A DNA stretch of 64,000 nt from Cycas panzhihuaensis (lineage: Eukaryota > Cycadophyta), in contig CM041465.1 in the NCBI GenBank assembly GCA_023213395.1, positions 240,195,741-240,259,740 on the forward strand. Reading direction: 5' to 3'. The notes under the pieces were generated by a model. The model made no database searches. It saw only the letters and a program-made list of their open reading frames with translations, and was not told where the DNA came from. Every line of letters begins with the position of its first letter. Within the stretch, counting starts at the first letter, position 1. The position numbers and the translations under genes are program-made. Of the stretch, positions 22,589-33,775 are shown in pieces.

Positions 22589-23560
22589 GCAAGCTATAGC
22601 CATACGAAGGGAAACAAACACCCTTCGGATCATGCCTCGGCCTGCTCTATTGGAATCCCTAATTCTGCTCGTCACGAAGAAGATCCCATATCTTCTTCGC
22701 CTAATTTAATGCATTTTGCCCCCATCGACGTCAGAAGCTATGGGTACCTTGCCATGTTTGACGATGACGGGTCCCATAGCAAAGATGAGGACATTGGTCA
22801 TCCTATTTCCTTCCTCCACACTAGTGGGGGGCATTCTTCTAGTTCTAGGTCTCCCCTTGGGACCCCTTGTATTACAAAGCCTGGTCACTTTCACATATCA
22901 CATGTCATTATGCATGTTGATCATCATGTTCCTAGCTCTTTCATTCCACCACCCTCCACATGTGATGGAATTGAGAGTTTCCCTCTTGCTTTTTATGAGG
23001 GATCTCTCCCTGACTCTTCCTCAGAGTCTCTTAGGGATGTTGGGCAGCTTACGAGGCATACCGATCCTATTGCTCCCATACCATCCCGCACCTCGTCCAT
23101 TCGAAGTTAGGTCATCCATGGGGTAGACTACTTCGAGGATGATGAGGCCTTGCTGGAGCACTTAGCCAGCTCCATGCCCAGTTTACCTTCTGGTCACCAC
23201 AAGCTTGGCCACCAGAAGGTCCTAGCGATTGGGTCCACACTAGCCGACCTGATCCCTTCTCCCGTTTCCTTTCTTCCTGTCGATCTTGGCCCCCTCCATT
23301 TCAATAAGGGGAATGTTATGTGTATGGGGGCAACTTAGGACATAGTCCTTGCCCCAGACAAGATCATTAAGGTAGGGGCAGAATGTACTCCTGATGAAGT
23401 GAGGGAATACTCCCTCCTATTCTAGGAATTCTGCAATGTGTTCATGTGGGACTATTCTGACATGAAGGGAATCGAACCCTCCATTGTCACGCACAACCTT
23501 ATGACTATTCCTAACGCTTGTCCTGTGCATCAGAAGTAGCGTCCCCTCCACCCAAAGCTC
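22589..23560 (+). pseudogene. Element A protease-RT linker
   Basis: Open stretch 22709-23110 reads a hydrophilic, Ser- and Pro-rich segment with YGYLAMFDDDGS, matching YGYLVITGDSES in D. It then gives IGSTLADLIPSPVSFLPVDL near 23230, matching B. No known domain. The linker is the point at which C and D stop matching A and B, so their deletion starts within it. Confidence 0.7.
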
Positions 23561-24640
23561 TCAGCCACTGTTAAAATGGAGGTTGAGAAGCTTCTAGATG
23601 TGGGACTCATTTCTTCCATCGATTACCCTAGGTGGGTATCGAATATCGTTCCCATTGCTAAGAAGAATGGGACCATTCACATTTGTGTCGACTTCCATGA
23701 CATAAATAATGCTTGTCCTAAGGACAACTTTCCTCTTCCCTTCATTGATTAAATAATTGATCATACAGTTGGGTTCGAAGGCATGTCCTTAATGGATGGC
23801 TTCTCCAGCTATAACCAAATCTAGATTTCTCCTGAAGACCGCCACAAGATGGCCTTCACTACGCCATGGGGTACCTTTCCCTACAAGGCAATGCCCTTTG
23901 GTCTCAAGAATGCAGGGGCTACTTATCAAAGGGCCATGCATTTCATCTTTCACGGCCTCATCAATAATACATTGGAGGTCTTCGTGGATGATATGATGGG
24001 TCTTTCGCATACCAAAGCCCATCATCCCTCTGACTTACGGTCCATCTTTATATAATGCCGCAAGTATCACATCAGCCTGAACCCACTCAAATGCATGTTT
24101 GCTGTCACTTTAGGTAAACTCTTGGGTTTCCTTGTGTCCCAACAAGGAATCCAAATTAATTTAGAAAAAGTCAAGGCAATCCTTGACATGCCGCCACCTA
24201 GAACCCAATGACAAATTAAGTCGTTTCTAGGAAGGCTTGGTTTTCTGAGGTGTTTCTTGGCAAATTTTGCTATAAACGCCAAGCCTCTTATAAACCTATT
24301 GAAGAAAGGAGCCCCTTTTATTTGGTCGGATAAGACCCAAAAGGCCTTCACAAGACTCAAGGAAGCTCTCATTTCTGCCCCTACGCTGGCATCTCCTCGC
24401 TTTGATAGGCCCTTCATCCTATACACCTTGGCAACTGACGAATCCCTAGGTGTAATGCTCGCACATGAGGATGATTCAGGAACCGAGAGGGCTATTTATT
24501 TCATCAGCGGCACTCTCGTTGCTGCTAAATTAAACTATCCTCCTACCAAGAAGGAATGCCTCTCCTTGGTCCATGCGACTAAGAAGTTCAGGCATTACTT
24601 GCTCAGCAATACAACCAAGGTGATCGTTTAATCTGATCCC
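23561..24640 (+). pseudogene. Element A reverse transcriptase and RNase H
   Basis: RT blocks: MEVEKLLDVGLISSIDYPRW (23575), ICVDFHDINNACPKDNFPLP (23680), MAFTTPWGTFPYKAMPFGLK (23849) and VFVDDMMG (about 23978-24001), with the catalytic Asp pair intact. RNase H: FILYTLATDESLGVML (24414), ERAIYFISGTLVAAKLNYPP, then KKECLSLVHATKKFRHYLL to 24606. The open segments 23849-24055 and 24257-24631 are the best-preserved RT-RH in the window. Stops at 23750, 23821 and 24055 remain. Confidence 0.9.
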
Positions 24641-25805
24641 TTACGCTACTTACTTACTCTTTCAGACTTGATGGGTAGGGCAGGTCGTTAGGTCGTCCTA
24701 CTTCAAGAGTTTGACTTACAAGTCATCAATAGGAAGTCGAAAAAGGGAATGATAGTAGCAAAACAATTAGCTAATGCTACTATCCCCAATGCGAGTGGTG
24801 TTCCTGTTGATGACTCTTTCCCGGACGATTTTATTTTGACCATCCAAGACGCTTCTCCTCACCCGCTCACTGATAACGAGTGGTATGGTGACATTGTACG
24901 ATATTTGACTCAGCAGGAATATCACCCTGAAGCCAACAATAAGGTTAGGTCGTGCATCTCCACCACCATGAGACAGCACCTCCTCGTGGACAAAGTGTTA
25001 TACAAGAGATCCTTCGATGGGATCTTGCTTCACTGTGTCGCTCCTGACGAAGTGAACCAAATACTCCACGAATGCCACCATGGCATTTGTGAGGGCCACT
25101 TTGGGGGCTAGTCCATGGCCCAAAGGATCCTCTACATGGGTTATTACTGGCCGTCCTTGTTCAAGGACGCTCATGCCTGTGCCCTTAGATGTAGGCGATG
25201 CCAAGAGCATGCTAATATCTCTCATATGCCTTCCGAGGCTTTACATCCTATCATGTCTCCATGGCCCTTTTCTCAATGGGGCTTAGACCTCATTGGGGCT
25301 ATATCACCACCATCTTCCGCATAACATAAATATATTTTAAGTGTTACCGAATACTTCACTAAATGGGCAGAGGCAATCCCCCTATCCTCCACGCCTGGCA
25401 AGACGATAGCCACCTTCGTCTACCAGCATATTATTTACCGTTTCGGGATTCCAGATGTCCTAATTACGGATAATGGAACTTCCTTTTGTAATAAGGAGAA
25501 GGACGAGCTATGTGAGAAATTTAAGATCTCGCATAAGATATCATCCCCTTATTACCCCCAGGCAAATGGGCAAGTTAAATCTTTCAACAAAACACTTGTC
25601 AACATTCTAAAGAAGACCGTTGCCCAATCTCAAAGAGATTGGCACATCCAACTCTCTTCTGCCCTGTGGGCTTATCGCACTTCCATATGCGTGGCTACTG
25701 GAATGACTCCATTCTTGTTAGTCTATGAAACTGAGGTGATACTCCCACTAGAAGTAGAGATCCCCTCTCTACGAGTTTCCCTTTGTGGCCCCTTTTTGCT
25801 TGCCA
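24641..25805 (+). pseudogene. Element A integrase, C-terminus deleted
   Basis: A connection region (24749-25111) leads into an HHCC zinc region (HECHHGICEGHFGG, then CRRCQEHAN) and the core: QWGLDLIGA near 25277, VLITDNGTSFC (Asp codon 25469-25471) and PYYPQANGQVKSFNKTL. Position 36 after the second Asp is Lys (25577-25579) where the DD35E Glu is expected. The frame ends at VEIPSLRVSL followed by 15 unrelated residues. The GPF region present in B is missing, so a deletion has joined this point to the RNase H leader. Confidence 0.9.
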
Positions 25806-25865
25806 TTTGAGTTTTTCTTTTCATTTTATCACTATCTACTTACTGCCAGGATTTAGTTTTTAGAC

Positions 25866-26288
25866 ATGTCTCTTTGTATTTTTACCGATGGTAAAAGCCA
25901 CGGTAACCCTGGGCCTTCTGCTGCTGCATGGATTCTTCATAGCCCCTCCATACATAACTGCTTGCATTCTGGAGTCTTCCTTCCCGAGGCAACCAATAAC
26001 AAAGTTGAGTACATAGCTGTTATTGAAGCCCTTACTTATGCTCTCCATTTCCATCATGAACCTATCATGTTGCTTTGTGATTCTCAGGTTGTGGTGTCCC
26101 ATCTCACCCAGGTTTACCATGTGCGATGCCCTCACCTGAGAACCCTCGCTTCTGCCACCAGGTCTCTCTTAGCTCATTTATCGTTGGTCGATATTCAACA
26201 CATCCCTCGGGACCTCAATGCTGAGGTGGATGGCCTCGTCTGCCTCATCCTTGAGCGTCGCCTTCTTCTTCTTAGCGATTGCCTTTAA
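25866..26288 (+). CDS. Extra (archaeal-type) RNase H, free-standing ORF
   Basis: An uninterrupted 140-residue frame. The ATG is preceded by an in-frame TAG four codons upstream, so it is not fused to integrase. RNase H motifs are in order: IFTDGKSHGNPGPSAAAWIL (Asp8), EATNNKVEYIAVIEAL (Glu48), LLCDSQVVVSHLTQ (Asp72) and RDLNAEVDGLV (Asp122). All four catalytic acids are present. The GNPGP and NNxxEY features mark the archaeal/plant-type RNase H that Tat elements acquired in addition to the RT-linked one. In well-known Tat elements it sits between RT-RH and integrase. Here it follows integrase. B and E share the same ATG position. How it would be translated is not evident. Confidence 0.88.
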   Translation: MSLCIFTDGKSHGNPGPSAAAWILHSPSIHNCLHSGVFLPEATNNKVEYIAVIEALTYALHFHHEPIMLLCDSQVVVSHLTQVYHVRCPHLRTLASATRSLLAHLSLVDIQHIPRDLNAEVDGLVCLILERRLLLLSDCL

Positions 26289-26648
26289 GACTCGCCTGGC
26301 TAGACTGTGCCTGAGTCTTTGATTACTTTTAGCTCGATGTGCTTGTTCAGTTTACTGGATGTCCTCCTATCACCCGTTGCACTTTGGCAATGGGGGGCAT
26401 CCCCTTCATCTACTCTATTCGCTTGCTGGTTGATGTTTAGATGATGCATAGGCAGCCCCTACATTGTCCTCATCTCCGTCTCCTTTATCCACGTCTTCTG
26501 CCATGACACTCGCCGACACCCTTGGTCCATATACTGTTCATTATTGCTTCTATATATATATATATATGTGCTACTCATATCTTTAGTTATTAGCATTTGC
26601 CATCACATTACACTTCTGAGTAGTGAGGCTCTGCTGTCAAGGGGGCAG
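26289..26648 (+). other. Element A 3' untranslated region with polypurine tract
   Basis: Colinear with the 3' end of C (34225-34574), including GGCAGCCCCTAC and a TA run at 26551-26570. It ends in AAGGGGGCAG (26639-26648) touching the LTR, the same tract as in E (53181-53172, minus), which would prime plus-strand synthesis. No gene seen. Confidence 0.72.
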
Positions 26649-26775
26649 TGTTTCCTAGCTACTGGGAATGGACTTGAGACACATCGGCCCAGGTATGTTC
26701 ATGTATACATTCTCACTTCTCCCCACTTGTACTTGATTGAGATTATTTAGTGTAGACTACTTGACATATGCCTGC
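26649..26775 (+). repeat. Element A 3' LTR, first piece
   Basis: Starts TGTTTCCTAGCTACTGGG and matches the first 127 bp of the 5' LTR, then is cut by element C. The last five bases, CCTGC (26771-26775), are the target duplication. Confidence 0.9.
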
Positions 26776-29307
26776 TGTTTCCCGGCTATCGGGAATGGAC
26801 TTGCGACACATCGACACAGGTTTGTGCAGGTATATGCCTTTACTTTGCTTACTTATGATCGTTGCGATGGTGGGAATGGTTTGATTGACATGTGCCCGTC
26901 CATATGCACTGCTCGATTGCTTGTTCATTATGCATGTGCCTAACCAAGCACCTTTTAGCCTATGACGACTCACAGTGAGGGCATTCATCGTGAATCGACA
27001 CCCCGTATGGCGTACAACCACCCACGACGTCTCCATGGTCTTTCGGGGTTCTTTTGCCCGCCTGTTTATGCGTGTTACCGGCGTCGCTTATGTTGCAAAC
27101 CCTTTCTAAGCCCTGGTTTAACCCTTAGTTAGGTCTTTTGCACCGTTGGGCGCATGCCCATGACCTAAAAGCGCTCTTGACTAATGTATTTTGAGTTTAA
27201 CTTATGATTTTACCTTAAAGACCCGATTTCTTGCTTTAATTTTCTATTTTTGGGTTTCGATTCCGTCTGCAGATAAATTAAGCGATGCGGAGTTCCAAGC
27301 GGTACCGGTCGTCTGCGATAAACTTAGCGATAGCTAAATTTATCGCGATTTGTCGTTTAAAATTTAAAAAGAAACACGACGGTGCCCGCGATTTTCGCAG
27401 GCTAACCGCCATGGCTCTAACAGTTGGGCGCCCGAGGGCCCCAACGTTCACTTGCTTCACTCAAGACATAAAAACCATTTTTTCATTCATTGGCTTCATT
27501 CTTCACCTCACTTTCAAGTTTCCTAGAGCATTTTTCTTCAAAAAGAGGCAAAGAACAAAAACAGTGATAAGAGACATCCTCCTACAGCTGTGGATCAGAG
27601 GTACAAAGGGCTGCTATTGCTGGAGTTGCAGGGCCATTCTCACCCCCTCACGGAGTCTGCTCTAAGCACTCTTCCTCTTCATACATTCTCAAGGCTTTCA
27701 AGAGGATTTTTCACCAAGAAAGACCATTGCAAGGAGCCATTTCCAAGCTTTTGGCTTGCATGAGGTTCCACTACCTTATTCTCTTGCAAGGGACATGCAA
27801 CAACACCTCATAGGCATTGGTTGGACCGCTGCACCAAGCTTCCAAGGACCTACATGCTCTCATTTCTCATCATTGGAGGTATTTGGTGTCCCTTGTTAAG
27901 TGCTTTTTTGCTTATTTCTTCATTGCTTACTTGCAAATCTTTTCCTCTCTTTGTGCATGTATTTCCTTGAGTTTCCCTTGATCATTTGATGCAAATAACT
28001 AGTAGCGGTTGTGGCCCATTGAGTGTTGCCCTAGGCTAGGCCTAGTTTCTCACTTGCCCCCTAAACCCATCCTTTTCCTCCAACCCTTCTCTTTCGCCAT
28101 TTCTGGGCAAGCCAAGCATAAAGGGTTACACGAGGGTTAGAGGGAGATAGTGGTTAGTCCCCGATCTTAGTCCCACTCCCCCAAGGGTTCCGTCCCTTAT
28201 CCTCTCCCCTTTATCTCCCGCTTTTGCTTAGGAAGCGGGGCTAGAGAAGCTTTGGAGAGTCGGTTTGAATACCCGTCTTGGTATAGGCTATCCGTTGCTA
28301 CACCCGATCTGTTACATGCTAGCATCGCTTCCCTTATATCTGTGGAGACCTCTCGTGGGTGAGTTAGCCATCCCGAGGCTACACTCGATCCGTTTAGTGC
28401 GTTGGTGGTGTATGTCGATTGCATATGTGTCGTGTGACTTCGTTTCCTTTCATTGCATGTTAGTGCCTAGCAAGTATCTTCCTAGCTTAGTTTATTTTAC
28501 TTGCGGCACATATATACATACCTTTTTGTATCTCGTAGCCTCTCCCGCGAGAGGAAGGTATGCTGCTTATTTGCATGCAGGAGCGTACGGAACAAAGGGG
28601 CGCATAGGGACGACCCATTCTTGGGTCGACGCTTGTTTGATACGTTCTCCCTTTTGTTTATGTCGCTTTGAGCTTTATTTTCTATCGTTTTGATTTAGTT
28701 AGTGTTTATTTGCTTTCGGGAGGTAAGTGATCCCCATCACCGCTTGTAACCGTCGCATACGAGGAGGACGATGGGAGGAAGCGCAACCGTGGACGGACGC
28801 CTGCGTCTCAACCACGGATCCGGTATTCTCCGCTCACCTTCCATACTCTTTTTCGTGCTCTTACGTTTCTTTACACTTGCTTTAGTAGTTAAAGAACATA
28901 AGAAAAAAGGGAAGAAATAACTATTTATTTTGTATTTGCTTTTTACTCTGCATTTGCTTTACTTGTACCTTTCTTTGCTATACCGCGTATTATGGTATTT
29001 GAGATCCTTTGACCGATCCCTCCTTAACCGCTCTTGCATATATCTTACTGCGACACGTTTGGTTGGTTACCCTTCGCTTTCTCATTGCCTTGAGAAGTAG
29101 CGGCGTCGTCCCTTTCCCCTTCCGGCCATCCAAGGGTAGGAGGGCCTCGCCTTACTGCAGCTACAGAAGCAACCAGCACCTTGCGATCCGTGCAGCGCTC
29201 CGGCGCCGACGGACGTCCGCGGTATGATCCTCGTTCTTTAGCCTATTAGCCACTGTGGTTTTGTGTCCTTCCGCTGGCGTTGGATCATTGCCGTGGAGAG
29301 CGTTTCA
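26776..29307 (+). repeat. Element C 5' LTR
   Basis: Begins TGTTTCCCGGCTATCGGGAATGG, identical over the first 90 bp or so to 34575 onward, and ends GCGTTTCA. The landmark GTGGGTGAGTTAGCCATCCC at about 28353 is shared with A. A GCGGTACCGG core near 27300 marks the palindrome region, partly scrambled by small indels. No genes inside. Confidence 0.92.
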
Positions 29308-29309
29308 CC

Positions 29310-29327
29310 TGGCGACCATCTGGGACC
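29310..29327 (+). promoter_or_regulatory. Primer binding site of C
   Basis: TGGCGACCATCTGGGACC lies two bases after the 5' LTR and is the best-preserved primer site of the family here. Its retention fits a non-autonomous element copied by enzymes made elsewhere. Confidence 0.75.
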
Positions 29328-29469
29328 GCCAAGAAGGGAGCTAGATCGCTTCCCTTCGTCTTGGTGCTCTTGCCTTTAGGTAGGCTCGCATTTTGTGTTT
29401 TGAGTTGGGCAACCCCAACGGGTTTGCGATCTTTCCTTCCTTTTCCTTTTCGCTTTTTCTAACAACGCC

Positions 29470-31640
29470 GCGGGCGTTGCATGTGACGTTCTCGCGCGCT
29501 TGCGGGTTTGCCGTTGTTAGAAGACCAATCGTCGCGTTTCATTCCATCGTCGAGCCCGTTTCGGCAATGGAAGGATACCGTCCGATTGGGCCTACCATGC
29601 CATGACTTCGGAACTCATGAGTTCCTTAAATCGCTCCGGAATCCACCGTGAGGCGAGGATTCCATCTATTACCCCGATGACCATTTCCACCAGAAGATTT
29701 TGAGCCTTCCACTCATGCAATGGAAGATCCGGCTACTCGTGAGACCCGCCACCCCACCGGGCGAGCCTTACGAGGCGCCACTGAGGTCCCCTACCTCAGT
29801 CCCTTCGACCTCGTATGGCTATGAGGATACCCCTCCGCCGACGGCAGCGGTCGGCGCTTAGCGAGTACTTTCGGCGATTCGCCGCCAGCCTCCTAGATGG
29901 TTAACGGAGATGCTACATAGCGTGGCGTCTTCCTCATCCATGCCCACGTCATCTCTGACGATTGATCGTCGCCGCGCACACACGCCCTATGCCGTGTCTA
30001 CCCGGCTCTAAGGCGAGTGTTGCGTTTTGGATTCTAGTCGTGGTCCCACTTCCTCGGGACTCGCAGCCGCATCTTTCCCTCAACTCGGGGTTAGTATGCC
30101 TTGCTCAAACCAAACGCGCGTGCCACCGCCGAACGTGGCGCCGCGCGTTTCCTAGTAGGCCTCGAGGCTCGCTAAGCCGCCGCCACCATGTAGGACCCAC
30201 TCCTCGTATGTCGAACCGGTTGGTGGTCCTTCTCTTTACGTGCCCCCAGGCTACACGTCACAACCTTGGGGGCAGGGCAAGGGAAACCACCTCCATGTCT
30301 ATGGAGTGGACGTTGCACCCATATGGGGTCGCGCCACCTACGGTGGCCCATATGGGCAAACCCGGCCCCTCACCCCTGCTTCGACGTCCGGCGACTCCCG
30401 GCCACACAAGACAAGGGAGCGCCTCCTTTCCGTAACATCTACCCGCACCCCTTCCCACAAGGGGTGTTTCCTCATGGAGGGATGGGACCGTCACCCCCAT
30501 CCGCTCCTTTGCCGGTTGTCGATCCCTTAGCCCAGGCAAGGACACGTCCTTTCGTGGACTATAGGTCGACGCCTCTGTCCGTTGAGGCGTTGAGGACTAA
30601 CTTGCCGCCTCACCCTCCACAAGTCCCCAAATTTGATGGGACTTCGTCGCAGACCCAACCGAGCATGTGCGCAGACTTTTCCATGGCGTGCATTGACTAT
30701 TGGGCCCACGACCACATCTTGATGAAGCTCTTCCGCGATCCTTGCAGGCGGCGCCTCAAGTGGTTCTACCGCCTTCCTACCATTCGATCTCCTCATTCCA
30801 AAGCCTAGTGGACGAGTTCGTCAACTATTTTGACGTAGTGCGCCCATTCGAGAGCGGAATGAAGGCGCTTTTGTCGCTCAAACAAGGTCACGATGAGATG
30901 AACCGTGACTTTGTGCGACGCTTTCACGACCTCCTTCACTCCACCAAGGCCACATTGCCCGAGGAGTTGAAGAGGGATCTCTTTGTCAACGCACTTCGCC
31001 CCGAGGTGCATGTGGAAGTCCTCAAGATGGGGGCAACCACGTGTGACTCCGCCATCTCGAGGTGTTTAGCTTTGGAGGCTATTGAGATCCAAGCTGGACT
31101 CAAGAAACCTCCCAAGCCCTCACAACGTCGTGAGGCGCCTCCTCCAGCGAAGGAGACTACCCCTTCGCAGCCTGGCTAGACCACCTCTCACCCGACCGAG
31201 AGGACCTTAGATCCCCTTACCTCCGCCATTCGCTCATTCGAAAGACGATGAAGGAGCTTAAGCTCCAACCTCCTTCGTCACCTACCTCCCATAGACACAT
31301 CCGGCAGACTTCTCAGGCGATGCCCCCAAAGGGGTAACACCCGATCTTCTCAAGCAAGGAGGATCGATCCTCCCTTGAGAAGAGGTGGTGTTCCATCCAC
31401 GGGAGTGTTTCCATGACGATGCGCTGCGGGCACAGACCCACGCCGACGCCCGCCTCGCGACTCGTCCCTAAGCGGACATCGAGGCCTAACCTCGATCACT
31501 GTTATAGAGACCCGTTCCCCAAACATGGGGAACGTGGCGCGATGTTCAACAAAGAAGATACGGTCGACCGGGATAGATCCCCGATTCTCACCCCTCGCAT
31601 GGTAGAGGGAAGGGTGTGAAGGTCACCTTCCCTTGGCCCC
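29470..31640 (+). pseudogene. Element C gag
   Basis: Same order as A: a start region near 29477, MEGY at 29572, a Pro-rich section (30240-30530 reads MPPGYTSQPWG) and the gag domain at 30540-31180, with the cleanest stretch SLKQGHDEMNRDFVRRFHDL (about 30876-30935) and RDLFVNALRPEVHVEVLK. Frame shifts of one or two bases occur repeatedly, usually at CG-rich words where A or B has one or two more bases. The knuckle near 31388-31432 is frameshifted. Whether these are true mutations or consensus errors is open. Confidence 0.85.
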
Positions 31641-32470
31641 TGACCGCCGTGCTCCATCACCTTCGCGGTCCCGCTGCAAGGGAAAGAAGGTTGTCCAATT
31701 GCTTGAGACCACTCCATTATATGCCTTAACCCGGTCCCAAGCTGTTAAAGAGGCAGCCGGTGCCTCTTCATCCACATCTCACCTTGATCCTCCTCCGGAG
31801 GTTCCTGCGCTTCCCAAGACTATTCCCGTCGCCTTGGCCGATTCGACTTTAGAAGGGCGCTTACCCAACCCACGTGGAAGGGTAAACCCTTTTCTATTGT
31901 TGACGAGCTCTATACCGTCATTGCGGGAATGTCCTTGATGGACGCCTTGAGAAGCCGCCCGAGCAACGTGCTCTTCTTCTTGAAGCTCTTGGCCAACAAG
32001 ACGCTTCCATCCATGCGATAGTGCTACCTCCCATGGGCCACTGTCATCTCATTTGATCCTAGGGATCTCCCATCTCCCAAAGAAGCTGAGAAGCTCTTGC
32101 ATTACCCGCTCGTCATTACCATTGACACTCGATTGTATCGTAAAGAGGACCATTGTAGATAATGGCTCCTCGGTTAATGCTATGCTGTCATGTATGCTCA
32201 AGGAGCTAGGCATAGTAGCTCTTAGTCCGTCCTTGAAATGCCAAGGGTATGATGGGATCGAGAAGTCCCTCCGGGGCGCCTCCCTATCCCTCACCTTGGG
32301 AGGGAAAACCGTCACGAGGTTGTACTGATGTCGATGTAGAGTACAACCTCTTGTTGGGCCGACCATGGCTCGACCGGATGGGAGCAAATGCTTCCACGCA
32401 GTGGGGCAACTTAAATTTGTCCATGAAGGACAAGTTAAAGTTGTCGCCTGTGAGCCAATCTTAGTCTCAC
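31641..32470 (+). pseudogene. Element C protease
   Basis: A spacer rich in Pro and Ser (31641-31980) is followed by the protease: RTIVDNGSSVNAM near 32146-32184, with catalytic Asp and Gly intact, and NLLLGRPWLDRMG near 32346-32384 in another frame. Frame changes near 32130 and 32315 break the ORF. The sequence is closer to D than to A or B, for example LKELGIVAL. Confidence 0.85.
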
Positions 32471-33090
32471 ACCTCTCATCCACCGCCAGTCGTTTCGATG
32501 ATGAAGATAGCGATCCCGAGGAGGTTACCCTTCCGTGGGACCTTTGTTTCAGAGACCAACCTTCATCACCGAGCCCTATGCCATGTCATGAGCCAAACCT
32601 AGTTAGGTTTGCCCCTATCATGAGGTGGTTACCATACTTAGCCGCCATGAGTGATTTTGATTCGGATAGCGAGGGTTATGGGCCCTCTCTCGACGTGTCA
32701 CCACGGTTTCATGAGCACCTGGGGAATATCTCGATCGGATATTCCCGCTCTTCCTCATTCTACATTGGCTCCGAGCCACCGGGTCCTAAACCACCATCTA
32801 TTTTACCTTCTCGGCCTCCCGAGCGATTTCACGTGGGCGCCCACGCCCAGAGCCACCAGAGGCACTTCCTCTTCACGTTCTAGATCCTTACCTCGGACTA
32901 GAGCCACTCCTACTCCGATGCAACCTTGCCACGCCATCCAGTGTGCCAGGTCCGTTGCACTCATCTGATTCCGACCGTAGTAAGTTTACTAGTAGGCCTA
33001 GCGATACTGGACCTACTCTTCGTCACCTATCTCCTACCCTGCGTGTGACTACCCCTACCTTTATGGGGTCTAGGCACGCCTCTTCCTCTA
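32471..33090 (+). pseudogene. Element C linker remnant
   Basis: Open to 32883 in the frame that follows the protease: acidic and Ser/Pro-rich, with MPCHEPNLVRFAPI and ILPSRPPERF, both matching D (MPCHEPNLVKFTPI, ILPSRPP). After 32900 the frame is lost. C and D therefore share the same post-protease segment and the same loss of RT to integrase. Confidence 0.75.
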
Positions 33091-33775
33091 TTCTTGCTCC
33101 GAAACGAGCCTAAACTACCATTTTAAATTGTTCCCATTCCTCCCAACCACGGGTGGAATGGCAATTTAAGATGGATCCGCGCTCCGCAACGAGCCTAAAC
33201 TACCATTTTAGATTGTTCCCATTCCTCCCAACCACGGGTGGAATGGCAATTTAAGATGGATTCTTGCTCCGAAACGAGCCTAAACTACCATTTTAGATTG
33301 TTCCCATTCCTCCCAACCACGGGTGGAATGGCAATTTGAGATGGATTCTTGCTCTGAAACGAGCCTAAACTACCATTTTAAATTGTTCCCATTCCTCCCA
33401 ACCACGGGTGGAATGGCAATTTAAGATGGATCCGCGCTCCGCAACGAGCCTAAACTACCATTTTAGATTGTTCCCATTCCTCCCAACCACGAGTGGAATG
33501 GCAATTTAAGATGGATTCTTGCTCAAACGAGCCTAAACTACCATTTTAGATTGTTCCCATTCCTCCCAACCACGGGTGGAATGGCAATTTGAGATGGATT
33601 CTTGCTCCGCAACGAGCCTAAACTACCATTTTAGATTGTTCCCATTCCTCCCAACCACGGGTGGAATGGCAATTTAAGATGGATTCTTGCTCCGAAACGA
33701 GCCTAAACTACCATCTTAGATTGTCCCCATTCCTCCTAACTACGGGTTGAATGGCAATTTAAGGTGGATTTTTCT
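33091..33775 (+). repeat. Eight-unit 85-bp tandem array of a hairpin module
   Basis: Units beginning GAGCCTAAACTACC start at 33106, 33191, 33276, 33361, 33446, 33529, 33614 and 33699 (spacing 85, except one of 83). Each unit holds arms CCATTTTA..CCCATTCC and GGAATGGCAATTTAAGATGG, which pair with a three-base bulge. Linkers alternate GGATCCGCGCTCCGCAAC and GGATTCTTGCTCCGAAAC. Units 1-2-3 resemble 4-5-6, giving a 255-bp higher-order period. B and D carry one copy each. Confidence 0.95.

Noticed and set aside
25080-25286. Second frame overlapping A integrase
   Set aside because: The +1 shadow of the zinc region. The motifs are in the 25115-25324 frame.
30258-30545. Minus-strand frame opposite C gag
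   Set aside because: Shadow of the Pro/Gly-rich gag N-terminus. Sense-strand similarity to A and B gag explains the open stretch.
33091-33775. CRISPR array
   Set aside because: The 85-bp units are contiguous, with no unique spacers, and single copies exist in B and D. It is a tandem repeat in plant DNA.
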